NCBI RefSeq assembly: GCF_030816855.1
Contig: NZ_JAUSYK010000001.1
Location: forward strand, 496,001 to 560,000
Direction: 5' to 3'
DNA length: 64,000 nucleotides
Source: Arthrobacter sp. B3I4
GTDB lineage: Bacteria > Actinomycetota > Actinomycetes > Actinomycetales > Micrococcaceae
The position numbers were made by a program, and so were the translations under genes. Under the pieces are notes generated by a model. It saw nothing but the letters and a program-made list of their open reading frames with translations, ran no database searches and was not told the origin of the DNA. Below are positions 1-7,809 of the stretch, in pieces. Numbering within the stretch: position 1 is the first letter of the stretch; each line of letters opens with the position of its first letter.

Positions 1-517
1 GGGGGCCAAGCAAATCAATCCGGGGATGGTTTCCTTCCAGGACGTCCGCCGAGACCGCTGCGTGGGTAACCTCGCCGAAGACCAGGACACAGTCACCCAT
101 GGCCAGGGTGGAATGCAGCCGGCATTCCAGGGCCACCGGGGATTCCGCTACCCGAGGCACGCTGACCGTCACGCTGGCTTCCCGGGTGAGACCTGCGGCG
201 TCAAACTCGCTGACCTCCGGCGGGAAATTCGTGCCGGTCGCGTTGACCTCGGCGAGGAAATCAGCGGGCGCGAGACTCACCACAAATTCCCCCCGCTCGT
301 TGATGTTCCGCAGCGTATCCTTCCGGCCCACCGAGGTGAACTGGATGATCGGCGGCGTCACCGACGCGACAGTAAAGAAGGAATGCGGAGCCAGATTGTC
401 CACGCCGCCCGCTGAGGTGCTGGACACCCACGCGATGGGCCGGGGAACGATAACCGCCGTCAGCAGGCGGTAGAACTCCGCGGAGGACAGGTCCGCCGGG
501 CTGAAATCCTTGCGCAT
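1..517 (-). CDS. Flavin reductase family protein (FMN-binding split barrel), partial
   Basis: The minus-strand frame starts at ATG 517 and runs off the left edge, leaving 172 visible residues without a stop. Residues 25-33 read PRPIAWVSS and residues 42-48 read LAPHSFF. Both are hallmark segments of the flavin reductase / DIM6-NTAB family, which binds FMN in a split beta-barrel and reduces flavin with NAD(P)H or acts as a small flavoprotein. It should be cytosolic. The C-terminus lies outside the window. It sits about 65 bp downstream of the 3-hydroxybutyrate dehydrogenase on the same strand, so co-transcription is possible. The exact substrate cannot be assigned. Confidence 0.8.
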   Translation of the reverse strand, partial: MRKDFSPADLSSAEFYRLLTAVIVPRPIAWVSSTSAGGVDNLAPHSFFTVASVTPPIIQFTSVGRKDTLRNINERGEFVVSLAPADFLAEVNATGTNFPPEVSEFDAAGLTREASVTVSVPRVAESPVALECRLHSTLAMGDCVLVFGEVTHAAVSADVLEGNHPRIDLLGP

Positions 518-583
518 GCTCCCAGCCTAGCGGCGTGCCCGGTGGACAGTTCCGCACGAACAGGCCCGAGCGGCTTGATACAC

Positions 584-1333
584 CTAGCGGGCGGACCAGC
601 CGCCGTCCATGGTGTAGCTCGCGCCGGTGACCATGCCGGCGTCGTCCGAGGCCAGCCACGCCACCAGCGAGGCGACCTCCTCCGGCTCGACCAGGCGCTT
701 CACAGCCGCCTCGGTGAGCATGATCTTGGCGAGCACCTCGGACTCCGGGATGCCGTGCACCTTGGCCTGGTCGGCGATCTGCGACTCCACGAGCGGCGTG
801 CGGACGTACCCGGGGTTAATGCAATTGGAAGTAACACCGTGGGCGCCGCCTTCCAGCGCCGTCACCTTGCTCAGCCCTTCCAGGCCGTGCTTGGCCGAGA
901 CGTAGGCACTCTTGAACGGCGAGGCGCGTAGACCGTGCACCGATGACAGGTTGATGATCCGGCCGAAATTGTTCGCGTACATGTGCGGCAGCGCAGCACG
1001 GATCAGCAGGAACGGCGCTTCCAGCATGAGCGTGATGATCCGGCGGAAATCGGCCGGATCGAAGTCCTCGATCGGGCTGATGCGCTGGATCCCTGCGTTG
1101 TTGACCAGGATGTCGCAGTCCAGGGTCAGCGTCTGCAGCGCTTCGACGTCGAGCAGGTTCACGCCCCAGGCGGTGCCCCCCACTTCGTCGGCAAGGGTAC
1201 GGGCGGCGGCTTCGTCGACGTCGGCCACCACAACCTTCGCGCCCCTTGCGGCGAGCGCACGAACGCTGGCAGCGCCGATGCCGCCCGCGCCGCCGGTGAC
1301 CAGTGCCTTGCGGCCGTTGAGCGAGTTTTCCAT
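584..1333 (-). CDS. bdhA: 3-hydroxybutyrate dehydrogenase (short-chain dehydrogenase)
   Basis: This 249-residue SDR protein has the NAD-binding TGxxxGIG motif at residues 13-20 and NNAG at 78-81. The catalytic Ser131, Tyr144 and Lys148 lie in a stretch reading SSVHGLRASPFKSAYVSAKH, which is typical of D-3-hydroxybutyrate dehydrogenases (EC 1.1.1.30). The enzyme interconverts 3-hydroxybutyrate and acetoacetate in ketone-body and PHB turnover. The open frame extends upstream to 1414, but I chose ATG 1333 because SDR homology begins a few residues after it. A LysR gene is transcribed divergently from 1453, and the 119-bp gap probably holds both promoters. The family call is firm; the exact substrate rests on the motif block. 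Confidence 0.85.
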   Translation of the reverse strand: MENSLNGRKALVTGGAGGIGAASVRALAARGAKVVVADVDEAAARTLADEVGGTAWGVNLLDVEALQTLTLDCDILVNNAGIQRISPIEDFDPADFRRIITLMLEAPFLLIRAALPHMYANNFGRIINLSSVHGLRASPFKSAYVSAKHGLEGLSKVTALEGGAHGVTSNCINPGYVRTPLVESQIADQAKVHGIPESEVLAKIMLTEAAVKRLVEPEEVASLVAWLASDDAGMVTGASYTMDGGWSAR

Positions 1334-1435
1334 ATACCCAGCCTTCCAGTTCAGAGAGTTTGCCACCGTGGTATGGGCTCCGTTGAGTATGGCCGCAGAT
1401 TCCCGGCCGCTCAATGGTCAAAAGGGCACGATGTG

Positions 1436-1451
1436 TGTGCAGAATTGCACA
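1436..1451. promoter_or_regulatory. Dyad TGTGCA-N4-TGCACA, candidate LysR operator
   Basis: A perfect 6-bp inverted repeat with a 4-bp spacer ends one base before the chosen LysR start codon, in the gap between divergent bdhA and lysR. LysR regulators commonly bind such dyads and repress their own gene. The assignment is positional. Confidence 0.45.
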
Positions 1452-1452
1452 T

Positions 1453-2367
1453 ATGAATGCAAACCCTGACGACCTGCTCGTGCTGCTGGCGGTCTCCCGC
1501 TCGGCGAAGTTCACGACCGCGGCCCAGGTCCTTGGCCTGAACCACACCACGGTCTCCCGCAGGATCGCCGCCCTGGAGAAGTCGCTGGGTGGCCGGGTGC
1601 TGTCCCGCGCTTCCGGCGGCTGGGAACTCACCGACCTCGGCGCCGCGGCGGTCGCCGTCGCCGAAGAGGTGGAGAGCGCCGTCCGCTCGCTGGAACAGCC
1701 CGGCACGACGCCGGACCCGATCACCGGCGTCGTACGCATGACGGCGACCGACGGTTTCAGCGCCTACATCGCCGCTCCCGCAGTGGCGCGGCTGCGCCGG
1801 GACCACCCCGGGCTCAGCGTGGAGATCATCACGGTGACCCGGCGTGCCCTGCAGCAGCGTTCCGGGCTCGACATCGAGGTGGTGGTCGGTGAGCCGCAGG
1901 TGCACCGGGCCGAGGCCGCCCGGCTGGGCGAGTACATGCTGGGCATGTACGCCTCCCGGAGCTATCTAGCGGAATACGGAACGCCGGCATCGGTGGATGA
2001 ACTCAAGGAGCACCCACTGGTCTATTTTGTCGATTCGATGCTTCAGGTGGATGACCTTGACGCGCCGCGCCGGCTGGTGCCCACGATGCGGGACGGGCTG
2101 AGCTCAACCAACGTCTTCGTCCATGTGGAGGCGACGCGGGCGGGGGCGGGAATTGGTTTTCTGCCCTGCTTTGCCGCGGACCTGCACCAGGATCTGGTTC
2201 GATTGCTGCCCGAGCAGTTCGCGGAGCTGCTCCCCTACTGGATGGTGCTTCGGCCCGATTCTTTGCGCCGGCCGGCCGTGGCGGCCGTCGTGCAGGCCCT
2301 GCGCGAGCAGACCGAGGCACACCGCGAGGCGCTGATGGGCCGCGGAACCCCTTCGACTGCTCCGTAG
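1453..2367 (+). CDS. LysR family transcriptional regulator
   Basis: This 304-residue protein has an N-terminal winged helix-turn-helix (about residues 4-62, with FTTAAQVLGLNHTTVSRRIA as the DNA-reading part) and a LysR-type effector domain after residue 90. ATG 1453 is preferred over the upstream ATG 1414 because it places the helix-turn-helix right at the N-terminus. No clear ribosome binding site precedes it, so the mRNA may be leaderless. It is divergent from bdhA and probably regulates it. Its stop codon lies inside the hairpin shared with the convergent gene at 2398-3330. Confidence 0.85.
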   Translation: MNANPDDLLVLLAVSRSAKFTTAAQVLGLNHTTVSRRIAALEKSLGGRVLSRASGGWELTDLGAAAVAVAEEVESAVRSLEQPGTTPDPITGVVRMTATDGFSAYIAAPAVARLRRDHPGLSVEIITVTRRALQQRSGLDIEVVVGEPQVHRAEAARLGEYMLGMYASRSYLAEYGTPASVDELKEHPLVYFVDSMLQVDDLDAPRRLVPTMRDGLSSTNVFVHVEATRAGAGIGFLPCFAADLHQDLVRLLPEQFAELLPYWMVLRPDSLRRPAVAAVVQALREQTEAHREALMGRGTPSTAP

Positions 2368-2408
2368 GGGTCGCGTTTTGGGGTGCCAAAACGACCGTTA
2401 CGGAGCAG
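2357..2408. terminator. Long bidirectional hairpin between convergent genes
   Basis: The outer arms CTGCTCCGTA (2357-2366) and TACGGAGCAG (2399-2408) are perfectly complementary. An inner perfect stem pairs CGTTTTGG (2374-2381) with CCAAAACG (2386-2393) around a 4-nt loop. The stop codons of both convergent genes lie inside the structure, which fits a shared terminator. No long U-tract follows. Confidence 0.65.
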
Positions 2409-3330
2409 CCGATTGGGGTTCGGACGACGGCGGGGCGGGGGCCGGCGGGTCGTGGCGGACCGCGGCGCCGGCTGCGAAGGCCCGTACCTTGGCGTCGTGC
2501 CAGAGGTGGGCCGGCACCGCTCCGCCCAGCAGGCGCCGGGCGAGACCGGGATCGTCGTCGAACGGCTGGTCGCTCCCTGCGATGATCATGTTGCCGTAGC
2601 GCCGCCCTTTGAGCATCGCCGGGTCCGCGATGATGACTGTGTGCTCGAAAGCTGCCGCGATGGTGGCGGCGTCCTCCCGGGCGTTGGTCAGTGCCGGGGC
2701 GTCACCGGAGTTCACGACGTAAACCCCGCCGGGGGCGAGGAGACGCCTGGCATGCTCGGTGAACTCACTCGTGGTCAGCGGCCGCGGGGTGACGGAGCCG
2801 CCAAAGACGTCGCGGATGATCAGGTCCCTCGTCTGGGGCGTGAGTCCCTCGGTCACTTCCCTGGCCTCCCCCACGCGCAGGCGCAGCAGCGGTGCCTTCG
2901 GCAGGTCGAACCAGCCGCGGACGTAGGCGGCGAGCTTGCCGTCCAGTTCCACCACCACCTGGCGGGCCTCGGGGTATGCCGCATGGAAGTAACGTGCCAG
3001 TGAGCATGCTCCTCCGCCGAGGTGCAGGGAACGCAGCTTCGGCCGGCCCGCAGGCGGCCAGCGCGACTCCACCAGGGCCGCAATCCAGCGCATGTACTCA
3101 AAGTCGAGGAACAGCGGGTCCGCAAGATCGATATGGGAGCTCATGACGCCGTTGATCCGCAGCAGCCAGCCGGTCGAATTGTCCTGGTCCGGGATCAGCT
3201 CGCAGTCCCCGGTGTCGATGTAGTACACCCCTGCAACCGGACCGTCCGGACGGGCGCCCTTGGGCACTTCCACTACTCCCGGCGTCGAGGCGCCCGCGTG
3301 CCGCGCCGCGGCCCTGCCCCGCTTGGCCAT
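2398..3330 (-). CDS. Spermidine-synthase-like SAM-binding protein
   Basis: This 310-residue protein carries a Rossmann methyltransferase-like fold: a glycine-rich loop (LHLGGGACSLARYF) followed by an acidic strand end (VVVELDG), arranged as in the spermidine synthase superfamily. The region that holds the catalytic aspartate in true spermidine synthases reads IIRDVFGG here, without the usual DSxDP pattern. Polyamine synthesis is therefore doubtful; many actinobacterial relatives are only annotated as spermidine-synthase-like. The N-terminal 20 residues are basic and the C-terminus is Pro/Ala-rich. It is cytosolic and monocistronic, and ends against the LysR gene. Confidence 0.75.
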   Translation of the reverse strand: MAKRGRAAARHAGASTPGVVEVPKGARPDGPVAGVYYIDTGDCELIPDQDNSTGWLLRINGVMSSHIDLADPLFLDFEYMRWIAALVESRWPPAGRPKLRSLHLGGGACSLARYFHAAYPEARQVVVELDGKLAAYVRGWFDLPKAPLLRLRVGEAREVTEGLTPQTRDLIIRDVFGGSVTPRPLTTSEFTEHARRLLAPGGVYVVNSGDAPALTNAREDAATIAAAFEHTVIIADPAMLKGRRYGNMIIAGSDQPFDDDPGLARRLLGGAVPAHLWHDAKVRAFAAGAAVRHDPPAPAPPSSEPQSAAP

Positions 3331-3418
3331 CAGCGGCTCTCCGGTTGACTCATGCTTCCACCCTAGCGGGCCGCCCCGAAGGGATTTTCAGCTTCGTCTT
3401 GTAATCCGATGGCAAGCG

Positions 3419-3453
3419 TGCTTACTATTCATTAGTAATCATGCTTACTATTC
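3419..3453. promoter_or_regulatory. Interleaved palindrome block upstream of the membrane-stress cluster
   Basis: TTACTA (3422-3427), TAGTAA (3433-3438) and TTACTA (3445-3450) form two overlapping perfect inverted repeats with 5- and 6-nt spacers. The 12-mer TGCTTACTATTC occurs twice, at 3419-3430 and 3442-3453, 23 bp apart. The block lies 59 bp before the ATG at 3512. A related sequence occurs at 26542-26561. It is probably an operator for an unidentified regulator. Confidence 0.5.
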
Positions 3454-3511
3454 GAGTTCGGCGCTGCTGGTCGGCTAGCCGGCAGCAGATCTACAAGGAA
3501 AGAGAGCGACG

Positions 3512-4369
3512 ATGACAGAGAACCAATGGCCCCAGGACAGCACCTACGGCACCCCCGAGGTGCAGGGCGACACTGAACTGCGGCAAACCTCGACGTTCCC
3601 GCCCGCTTCCACCGGGACTTCCACTGGAACGTCCACGAAGAAAGACGCCGCCAAGGACGAGGCCAGCGAAGTGAAGGACCAGGCCGCAGCCTCGGCACAG
3701 AACGTGGCCGAAACCGCGAAGACCGAAGCGGCCAACGTCGCCGGCGAAGTCAAGAGCAACGCCAAGGACCTCATCAACCAGGCCCGGACGGACCTCACCT
3801 CGCAGGCGGGCACGCAGCAGCAGAAGGCCGCCCAGGGCCTGCGCTCCATCTCCGAGGAACTGCACACGATGGCGGGCGCTTCCGATCAACCCGGCGTCGC
3901 CAGCGACCTCATCCGCCAGGTTGCGGACCGCTCCTCGAGCATGGCCACCTGGCTTGATAACCGCGACCCGGGCTCGCTGCTTAACGAGGTAAAGTCCTTT
4001 GCCCGCCAGCGCCCCGGCACGTTCCTGATGGTTGCTGCAGGTGCAGGCGTTCTCGCCGGACGCCTCAGCCGCAGCCTCAGCGCAGGCGCCCCGGGCACGG
4101 AATCCACCGGCACCTCCGGTACCGCCGCGCAGTACAACACCCCGGTTACCCGGGTGCCCGATGCCGGCATCGCAGTCCCGCCGCCGCCGGTTACCTACCC
4201 GGAAACGACAACGGCCGGCCTGGCTGACACCTACCCGGCCAACCCGCTCGCGGGTTCCGGTACCCAGTCGGATCAGTGGGCGAGCGATCCGTTGGCCGCC
4301 GATCCGTACCGAGTCGATCCGGTAATCGAGTCGGACCGTGAGGATCCGTTCGACGGAGGCCGTCGATGA
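3512..4369 (+). CDS. Ala/Lys/Glu-rich protein with one membrane segment
   Basis: I do not recognise a named family in this 285-residue protein. Residues 1-165 are hydrophilic and rich in Ala, Glu, Lys, Gln and Thr, and look like an extended amphipathic helix. A hydrophobic, glycine-rich stretch follows at about 169-190 (FLMVAAGAGVLAGRL), as in YtxH-like proteins. The tail is Pro/Thr/Asp-rich. A ribosome binding site (GGAAAGAGAG) precedes ATG 3512. It overlaps the next gene by 4 bp, so the two are translationally coupled. First in a cluster with a holin-like, a DUF3618 and a YihY protein, it likely acts at the membrane. Confidence 0.75.
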   Translation: MTENQWPQDSTYGTPEVQGDTELRQTSTFPPASTGTSTGTSTKKDAAKDEASEVKDQAAASAQNVAETAKTEAANVAGEVKSNAKDLINQARTDLTSQAGTQQQKAAQGLRSISEELHTMAGASDQPGVASDLIRQVADRSSSMATWLDNRDPGSLLNEVKSFARQRPGTFLMVAAGAGVLAGRLSRSLSAGAPGTESTGTSGTAAQYNTPVTRVPDAGIAVPPPPVTYPETTTAGLADTYPANPLAGSGTQSDQWASDPLAADPYRVDPVIESDREDPFDGGRR

Positions 4370-4797
4370 GCACCGAGATGCCTATGGGCGCCCCGACGCC
4401 TCCCCCCGAGTCCCACATCAAGGCGGAGAACAACTCCCTGGGTGATCTGCTCGGCGACGTTACGCGCGACATGTCCACCCTGATGCGTCAGGAAGTGGAA
4501 CTCGCCAAGGCCGAACTGAAGCAGACCACCAGCCGCGCGGGTAAAGGCGGCGGCATGCTTGCCGGTGCCGGCGTCGCAGGCCACTTTGTCCTGCTGTTCC
4601 TTTCCCTGGCGCTCTGGTGGGGACTGGGAACTCTGATGGGACTGGGTTGGTCCGGCGTTGTCGTCGCGATCATCTGGGGCATCATCGGCGCCATCCTGGC
4701 TTCGATGGGCCGCAAGGAGCTCAAAGCGATCAAGGGCATGCCCCAGACCGCCGAGACGATTCAGGAAATCCCCCCGACCCTCAAGCCCAGCCACTAA
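4366..4797 (+). CDS. Phage holin family protein (DUF1469-like, Actinobacteriophage holin-like)
   Basis: This 143-residue protein has an amphipathic segment at about residues 20-55 (DVTRDMSTLMRQEVELAKAE is characteristic) and two closely spaced transmembrane helices at about 62-85 and 90-113. That layout matches the putative holin superfamily III / DUF1469 proteins found beside DUF3618 genes in actinobacteria. These are chromosomal membrane proteins; a lytic function is not established. It starts inside the stop codon of the preceding gene (ATGA) and is followed 15 bp later by the DUF3618 gene. Confidence 0.82.
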   Translation: MSTEMPMGAPTPPPESHIKAENNSLGDLLGDVTRDMSTLMRQEVELAKAELKQTTSRAGKGGGMLAGAGVAGHFVLLFLSLALWWGLGTLMGLGWSGVVVAIIWGIIGAILASMGRKELKAIKGMPQTAETIQEIPPTLKPSH

Positions 4798-4812
4798 AGC
4801 GAGGAAAACACC

Positions 4813-5409
4813 ATGAGTGAAAACCCGGATGCCATCCGCGCCGACATTGAAGCAACACGTGCCCGGCTCGGAACCAACGTAGATGCCGTAGCCGACAAGG
4901 TCACGCCGTCGCACATCGTCCAGCGCCAGACTGACAAGGTCAAGGACGCCGTCTTTGGAGTGAAGGAGAAAGTCATGGGAGCAGCCGACCACACCGCCGG
5001 CCACGTGCAGTCCACCGGCGGCAGCGCCTCCTCGCACCTCAGCGACGCCGGCTCCGCAGTAGCCGACGCGCCGCACCAAGTGAAAGCCAAAGCGCAGGGC
5101 AACCCGCTTGCCGCCGGGCTCATCGCCTTCGGTGCCGGCCTTCTGGTCTCTTCCCTGATCCCGGCCAGCCAGAAGGAGCGCGAAGCAGCCGACAGCCTCA
5201 AGACGGCGGCCGAACCGCTGACGACGGAGCTGACCGAGGCTGCACAGCATGTAGCCGAGGGACTCAAGGAGCCGGCCCAGGCCGCCATGGACAACGTCAA
5301 GGCCACGGCCACCGACGCTGCCCAGAACGTCAAGGGCGAGGGCCAGACGGCGGTCTCCGACGTCAAGGACCGCGCCGCTGACGCCAAGGACAACGTCCAG
5401 CAGGCCTAG
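4813..5409 (+). CDS. DUF3618 domain-containing membrane protein
   Basis: This 198-residue protein opens with a canonical DUF3618 segment at residues 1-45 (IRADIEATRARLG, then a predicted coiled region). One hydrophobic segment follows at about 95-115 (NPLAAGLIAFGAGLLVSSL). The Ala/Lys/Glu-rich C-terminus has repeated A-x-D-x-V-K-type helical heptads and resembles LEA-like or apolipoprotein-like helices. AGCGAGG precedes ATG 4813 as a ribosome binding site. Its function is unknown in the family. The conserved pairing with a holin-like protein suggests a role in envelope integrity. Confidence 0.82.
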   Translation: MSENPDAIRADIEATRARLGTNVDAVADKVTPSHIVQRQTDKVKDAVFGVKEKVMGAADHTAGHVQSTGGSASSHLSDAGSAVADAPHQVKAKAQGNPLAAGLIAFGAGLLVSSLIPASQKEREAADSLKTAAEPLTTELTEAAQHVAEGLKEPAQAAMDNVKATATDAAQNVKGEGQTAVSDVKDRAADAKDNVQQA

Positions 5410-5424
5410 CCTGACCCTGAAGAC

Positions 5425-5461
5425 GGCCGGTTGCCCTCGCTGACGCGGCGGGCAGCCGGCC
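5425..5461 (+). other. Stem-loop between DUF3618 and yihY genes
   Basis: GGCCGGTTGCCC (5425-5436) pairs with GGGCAGCCGGCC (5450-5461) over 12 bp with one G-U pair and a 13-nt loop. No U-tract follows. It may attenuate or protect mRNA between the upstream genes and yihY rather than end transcription. Confidence 0.5.
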
Positions 5462-5490
5462 GCTGCGCTTAACCACGAAAGAAGATCCCG

Positions 5491-6687
5491 ATGGCCAAGA
5501 ATTTCACCAAGGCGGAAACTGGTTCCATGGACGACGCCGAAACCGCGAAGAGCAGCACCGCGAAGGCCCGGACGGCCCCTGCCCCGGACGATGCACGCAA
5601 GCCGGACGGCCCGACCGACGTCGCCAAGCCCTCCTGGAAGTACATCTCCAAAAAGACCCTGCGCGAGTTCACCAAAGACCAGTGCCCCGACCTGGCCGCG
5701 GCGCTGACGTACTACTCGGTGCTGTCCATTTTCCCGGCACTGCTGGCGCTGGTTTCCCTCCTCGGGATCTTCGGGGATCCGCAGAAGACCACCTCCGCCC
5801 TGCTCGACATCGTCCAGGGCTTCGCTCCGGGGCAGACGCTGGATACCATCCGCCCCGTGGTTCAGGACCTTGCTAGCTCGTCGGCTGCCGGCCTCACGCT
5901 GGTCCTCGGCCTCCTCACCGCGCTGTGGTCCGCCTCCGGCTACGTCGGCGCCTTCGCCCGGGCGATGAACCGGGTCTACGAGATCGACGAGGGCCGGCCC
6001 TTCATCAAGCTGCGCGGCACCACGCTCGGCGTGACCATCGTGAACCTGCTCATCGTCGTCATTATTGCGGCGATGCTCGTACTGAGCGGGCCCGTGGCAG
6101 AATCTGTCGGAAACATGATCGGGCTGGGCGGTGCCTTCCTGACCGTCTGGAACATCGTTAAGTGGCCGGTAATGCTGGTGCTCATCGTCGTGGCGATCGC
6201 TATCCTCTACTACGCCACCCCGAACGTGAAACAGCCGAAATTCCGCTGGATGAGCATGGGCTCCGCCATTGCCCTGGTCGTGTTCCTGTTGGCCTCGCTG
6301 GCCTTCGGCTTCTACGTGGCCAACTTCAGTAGCTACAACAAGACCTACGGCGCCATCGGCGGCGTCATCGTCGCCCTGCTCTGGCTCTGGATCCTGAACA
6401 TGTCGCTGCTGTTCGGCGCCGAGTTCGACGCCGAAACCGAGCGCGGCCGCCAGCTCCAGGCCGGCATTGAGGCGGAGGAAACCATCCAGCTGCCTCCTCG
6501 GGACACCAAGAAGAGCGACAAGCTTCAGGCCAAGGAGGAAGAAGACATCCGTCACGGCCGCGAGCTGCGAGAAGAGTACGCCAAGCAGAACGGGACGGAC
6601 TCCGACAGCAACGGCAATGCCAGCGCGCGGGGCACCGGCTCCAACGACGCCGAGCAGGACCGGCGGGGCGGCAGCCACACCGTCTAA
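5491..6687 (+). CDS. YihY/virulence factor BrkB family inner-membrane protein
   Basis: This 398-residue protein has the BrkB/YihY core. Residues 65-90 read DLAAALTYYSVLSIFPALLA, a signature of the family, and about six transmembrane helices follow up to residue 325, with LWLWILNMSLLFGAEFDAE near the end of the core. The first 50 and last 70 residues are charged cytosolic tails; the C-terminal tail is rich in Lys, Glu and Arg. It is a cytoplasmic membrane protein, historically mislabelled RNase BN, of unknown biochemical role. It is the last gene of the 3512-6687 cluster, with a rho-independent terminator behind it at 6750-6779. Confidence 0.87.
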   Translation: MAKNFTKAETGSMDDAETAKSSTAKARTAPAPDDARKPDGPTDVAKPSWKYISKKTLREFTKDQCPDLAAALTYYSVLSIFPALLALVSLLGIFGDPQKTTSALLDIVQGFAPGQTLDTIRPVVQDLASSSAAGLTLVLGLLTALWSASGYVGAFARAMNRVYEIDEGRPFIKLRGTTLGVTIVNLLIVVIIAAMLVLSGPVAESVGNMIGLGGAFLTVWNIVKWPVMLVLIVVAIAILYYATPNVKQPKFRWMSMGSAIALVVFLLASLAFGFYVANFSSYNKTYGAIGGVIVALLWLWILNMSLLFGAEFDAETERGRQLQAGIEAEETIQLPPRDTKKSDKLQAKEEEDIRHGRELREEYAKQNGTDSDSNGNASARGTGSNDAEQDRRGGSHTV

Positions 6688-6749
6688 ACCCAGGTTGAAG
6701 TTTCGGCGCAGACGCCGGCCGTTTCGCGGCCTGCCCTGCGGATGACCAG

Positions 6750-6779
6750 AAGGCGGGCGCCTCCCGGCGCCTGCCTTTT
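6750..6779 (+). terminator. Rho-independent terminator after yihY
   Basis: AAGGCGGGCGCC (6750-6761) pairs with GGCGCCTGCCTT (6766-6777) around TCCC, giving a 12-bp stem with one G-U pair. The 3' arm runs into TTTT at 6776-6779. Confidence 0.75.
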
Positions 6780-6834
6780 GTGCGCCCGCCTTATGTGCGC
6801 CCGCCTTGTGTGCGCCCGCCTTTGTGCGGGCGCT
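6780..6834. repeat. 15-bp tandem repeat plus hairpin
   Basis: The 13-mer GTGCGCCCGCCTT occurs exactly three times at a 15-bp period (6780-6792, 6795-6807, 6810-6822). A fourth, inverted-type unit (GCGGGCGC) can pair with the third copy. It lies directly after the terminator, and no coding function is seen. Confidence 0.7.
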
Positions 6835-6955
6835 CTTGTGCGTCCTGGAGCCGCAATGCGCCGCGGGTCCAAAGCCCCTAGCCGCTCGAGGCGGGCGGGC
6901 TTTTACTGGGGAAACGCACCGCTGGGTGCCAATGCCCGCCTAACCGGGAGGATCC

Positions 6956-7804
6956 ATGCCAACAGCCGCAGGTCCCCCGCCTCCAGCCCTTGCCGTCGGC
7001 TATGACGATTCGGACTCCGCGCGCCTTGCCGTCCGCTGGGCCGCCGAGCATGCCGCGGCCAGCGGAATGCCTCTGCGGGTGGTGCACGCCTGGGTGTGGC
7101 CCGTGTTCACCAAGAACCTCGGCCCGGTCAGGGGCGTTGCGGGCAGCGGCCTCCGCCACTCCGCCGAGGCCATCCTCGCCGACGGCGTCGCGCTAGCCCG
7201 GGAGACGGCTCCGGGGCTCGCCGTCGAGGGCGTGATGGAGGCCGGGCTGCCCGCCCAGGTGTTGCGGCAGGCGGCCGACGGTGCCGGACTCCTGGCGGTG
7301 GGAAGCCGCGGCATGGGCGGGGTGCTCGGGCATCTTGCCGGCTCAGTTTGTCTGGAGCTGGCGGGATCCGCCCCGTGCCCGCTGATGGTTGTCCGCCGGC
7401 CCCGCTCGCCGGGACGGCCGGTTGCCGTGGGCGTCGATGCAGCGCCCCGGAGCGGGGCGGTGCTGGCCGACGCCGCCCGCTTCGCCGCCGCGGTCGGGGC
7501 AGGACTGCAGGTTGTGCACGTGGCCCCGGGCCGGGGCGGCAACCGCGCGGACCGCGGCCGCCACGCCCCGCTGCAGGGCGCCGATTTGCTGGAGCACGCG
7601 GTTGCCGAGGCGGGGCGGATCGTGCCCGGGCTGACCGTCTCCGGCACCCTCCGGGAAGGCCAGTCCGCGGCCAGGGAGCTGGTGGAGGCGGCCGCCGACG
7701 CGGATGTCCTGGTGCTGGGCCGGCACGAGCGTGACGGTGGCGTGGGCAACACCGTCTCCGCGGTGCTGCACAAGGCACCCTGCAATGTCATGATTACGCG
7801 CTGA
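6956..7804 (+). CDS. Universal stress protein with two UspA domains
   Basis: This 282-residue protein contains two tandem UspA folds, at residues 1-142 and about 148-282. The first opens with LAVGYDDSDSARLAVRWAAE and ends with the ATP-binding pattern G-x2-G-x9-G-S (GSRGMGGVLGHLAGS). The second ends with a weaker pattern (GRHERDGGVGNTVSAVLH). ATP-binding tandem Usp proteins are cytosolic and are induced by hypoxia, starvation or redox stress in actinobacteria. GGGAGG precedes ATG 6956. The alcohol dehydrogenase gene starts 5 bp after its stop, so the two form an operon. Confidence 0.88.
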   Translation: MPTAAGPPPPALAVGYDDSDSARLAVRWAAEHAAASGMPLRVVHAWVWPVFTKNLGPVRGVAGSGLRHSAEAILADGVALARETAPGLAVEGVMEAGLPAQVLRQAADGAGLLAVGSRGMGGVLGHLAGSVCLELAGSAPCPLMVVRRPRSPGRPVAVGVDAAPRSGAVLADAARFAAAVGAGLQVVHVAPGRGGNRADRGRHAPLQGADLLEHAVAEAGRIVPGLTVSGTLREGQSAARELVEAAADADVLVLGRHERDGGVGNTVSAVLHKAPCNVMITR

Positions 7805-7809
7805 TCCGG

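Noticed and set aside
4273..6678. An 801-codon minus-strand open frame opposite the envelope cluster.
   Set aside because: It is antisense to four well-supported genes, has no recognisable domain, and arises from high GC at codon position 3.
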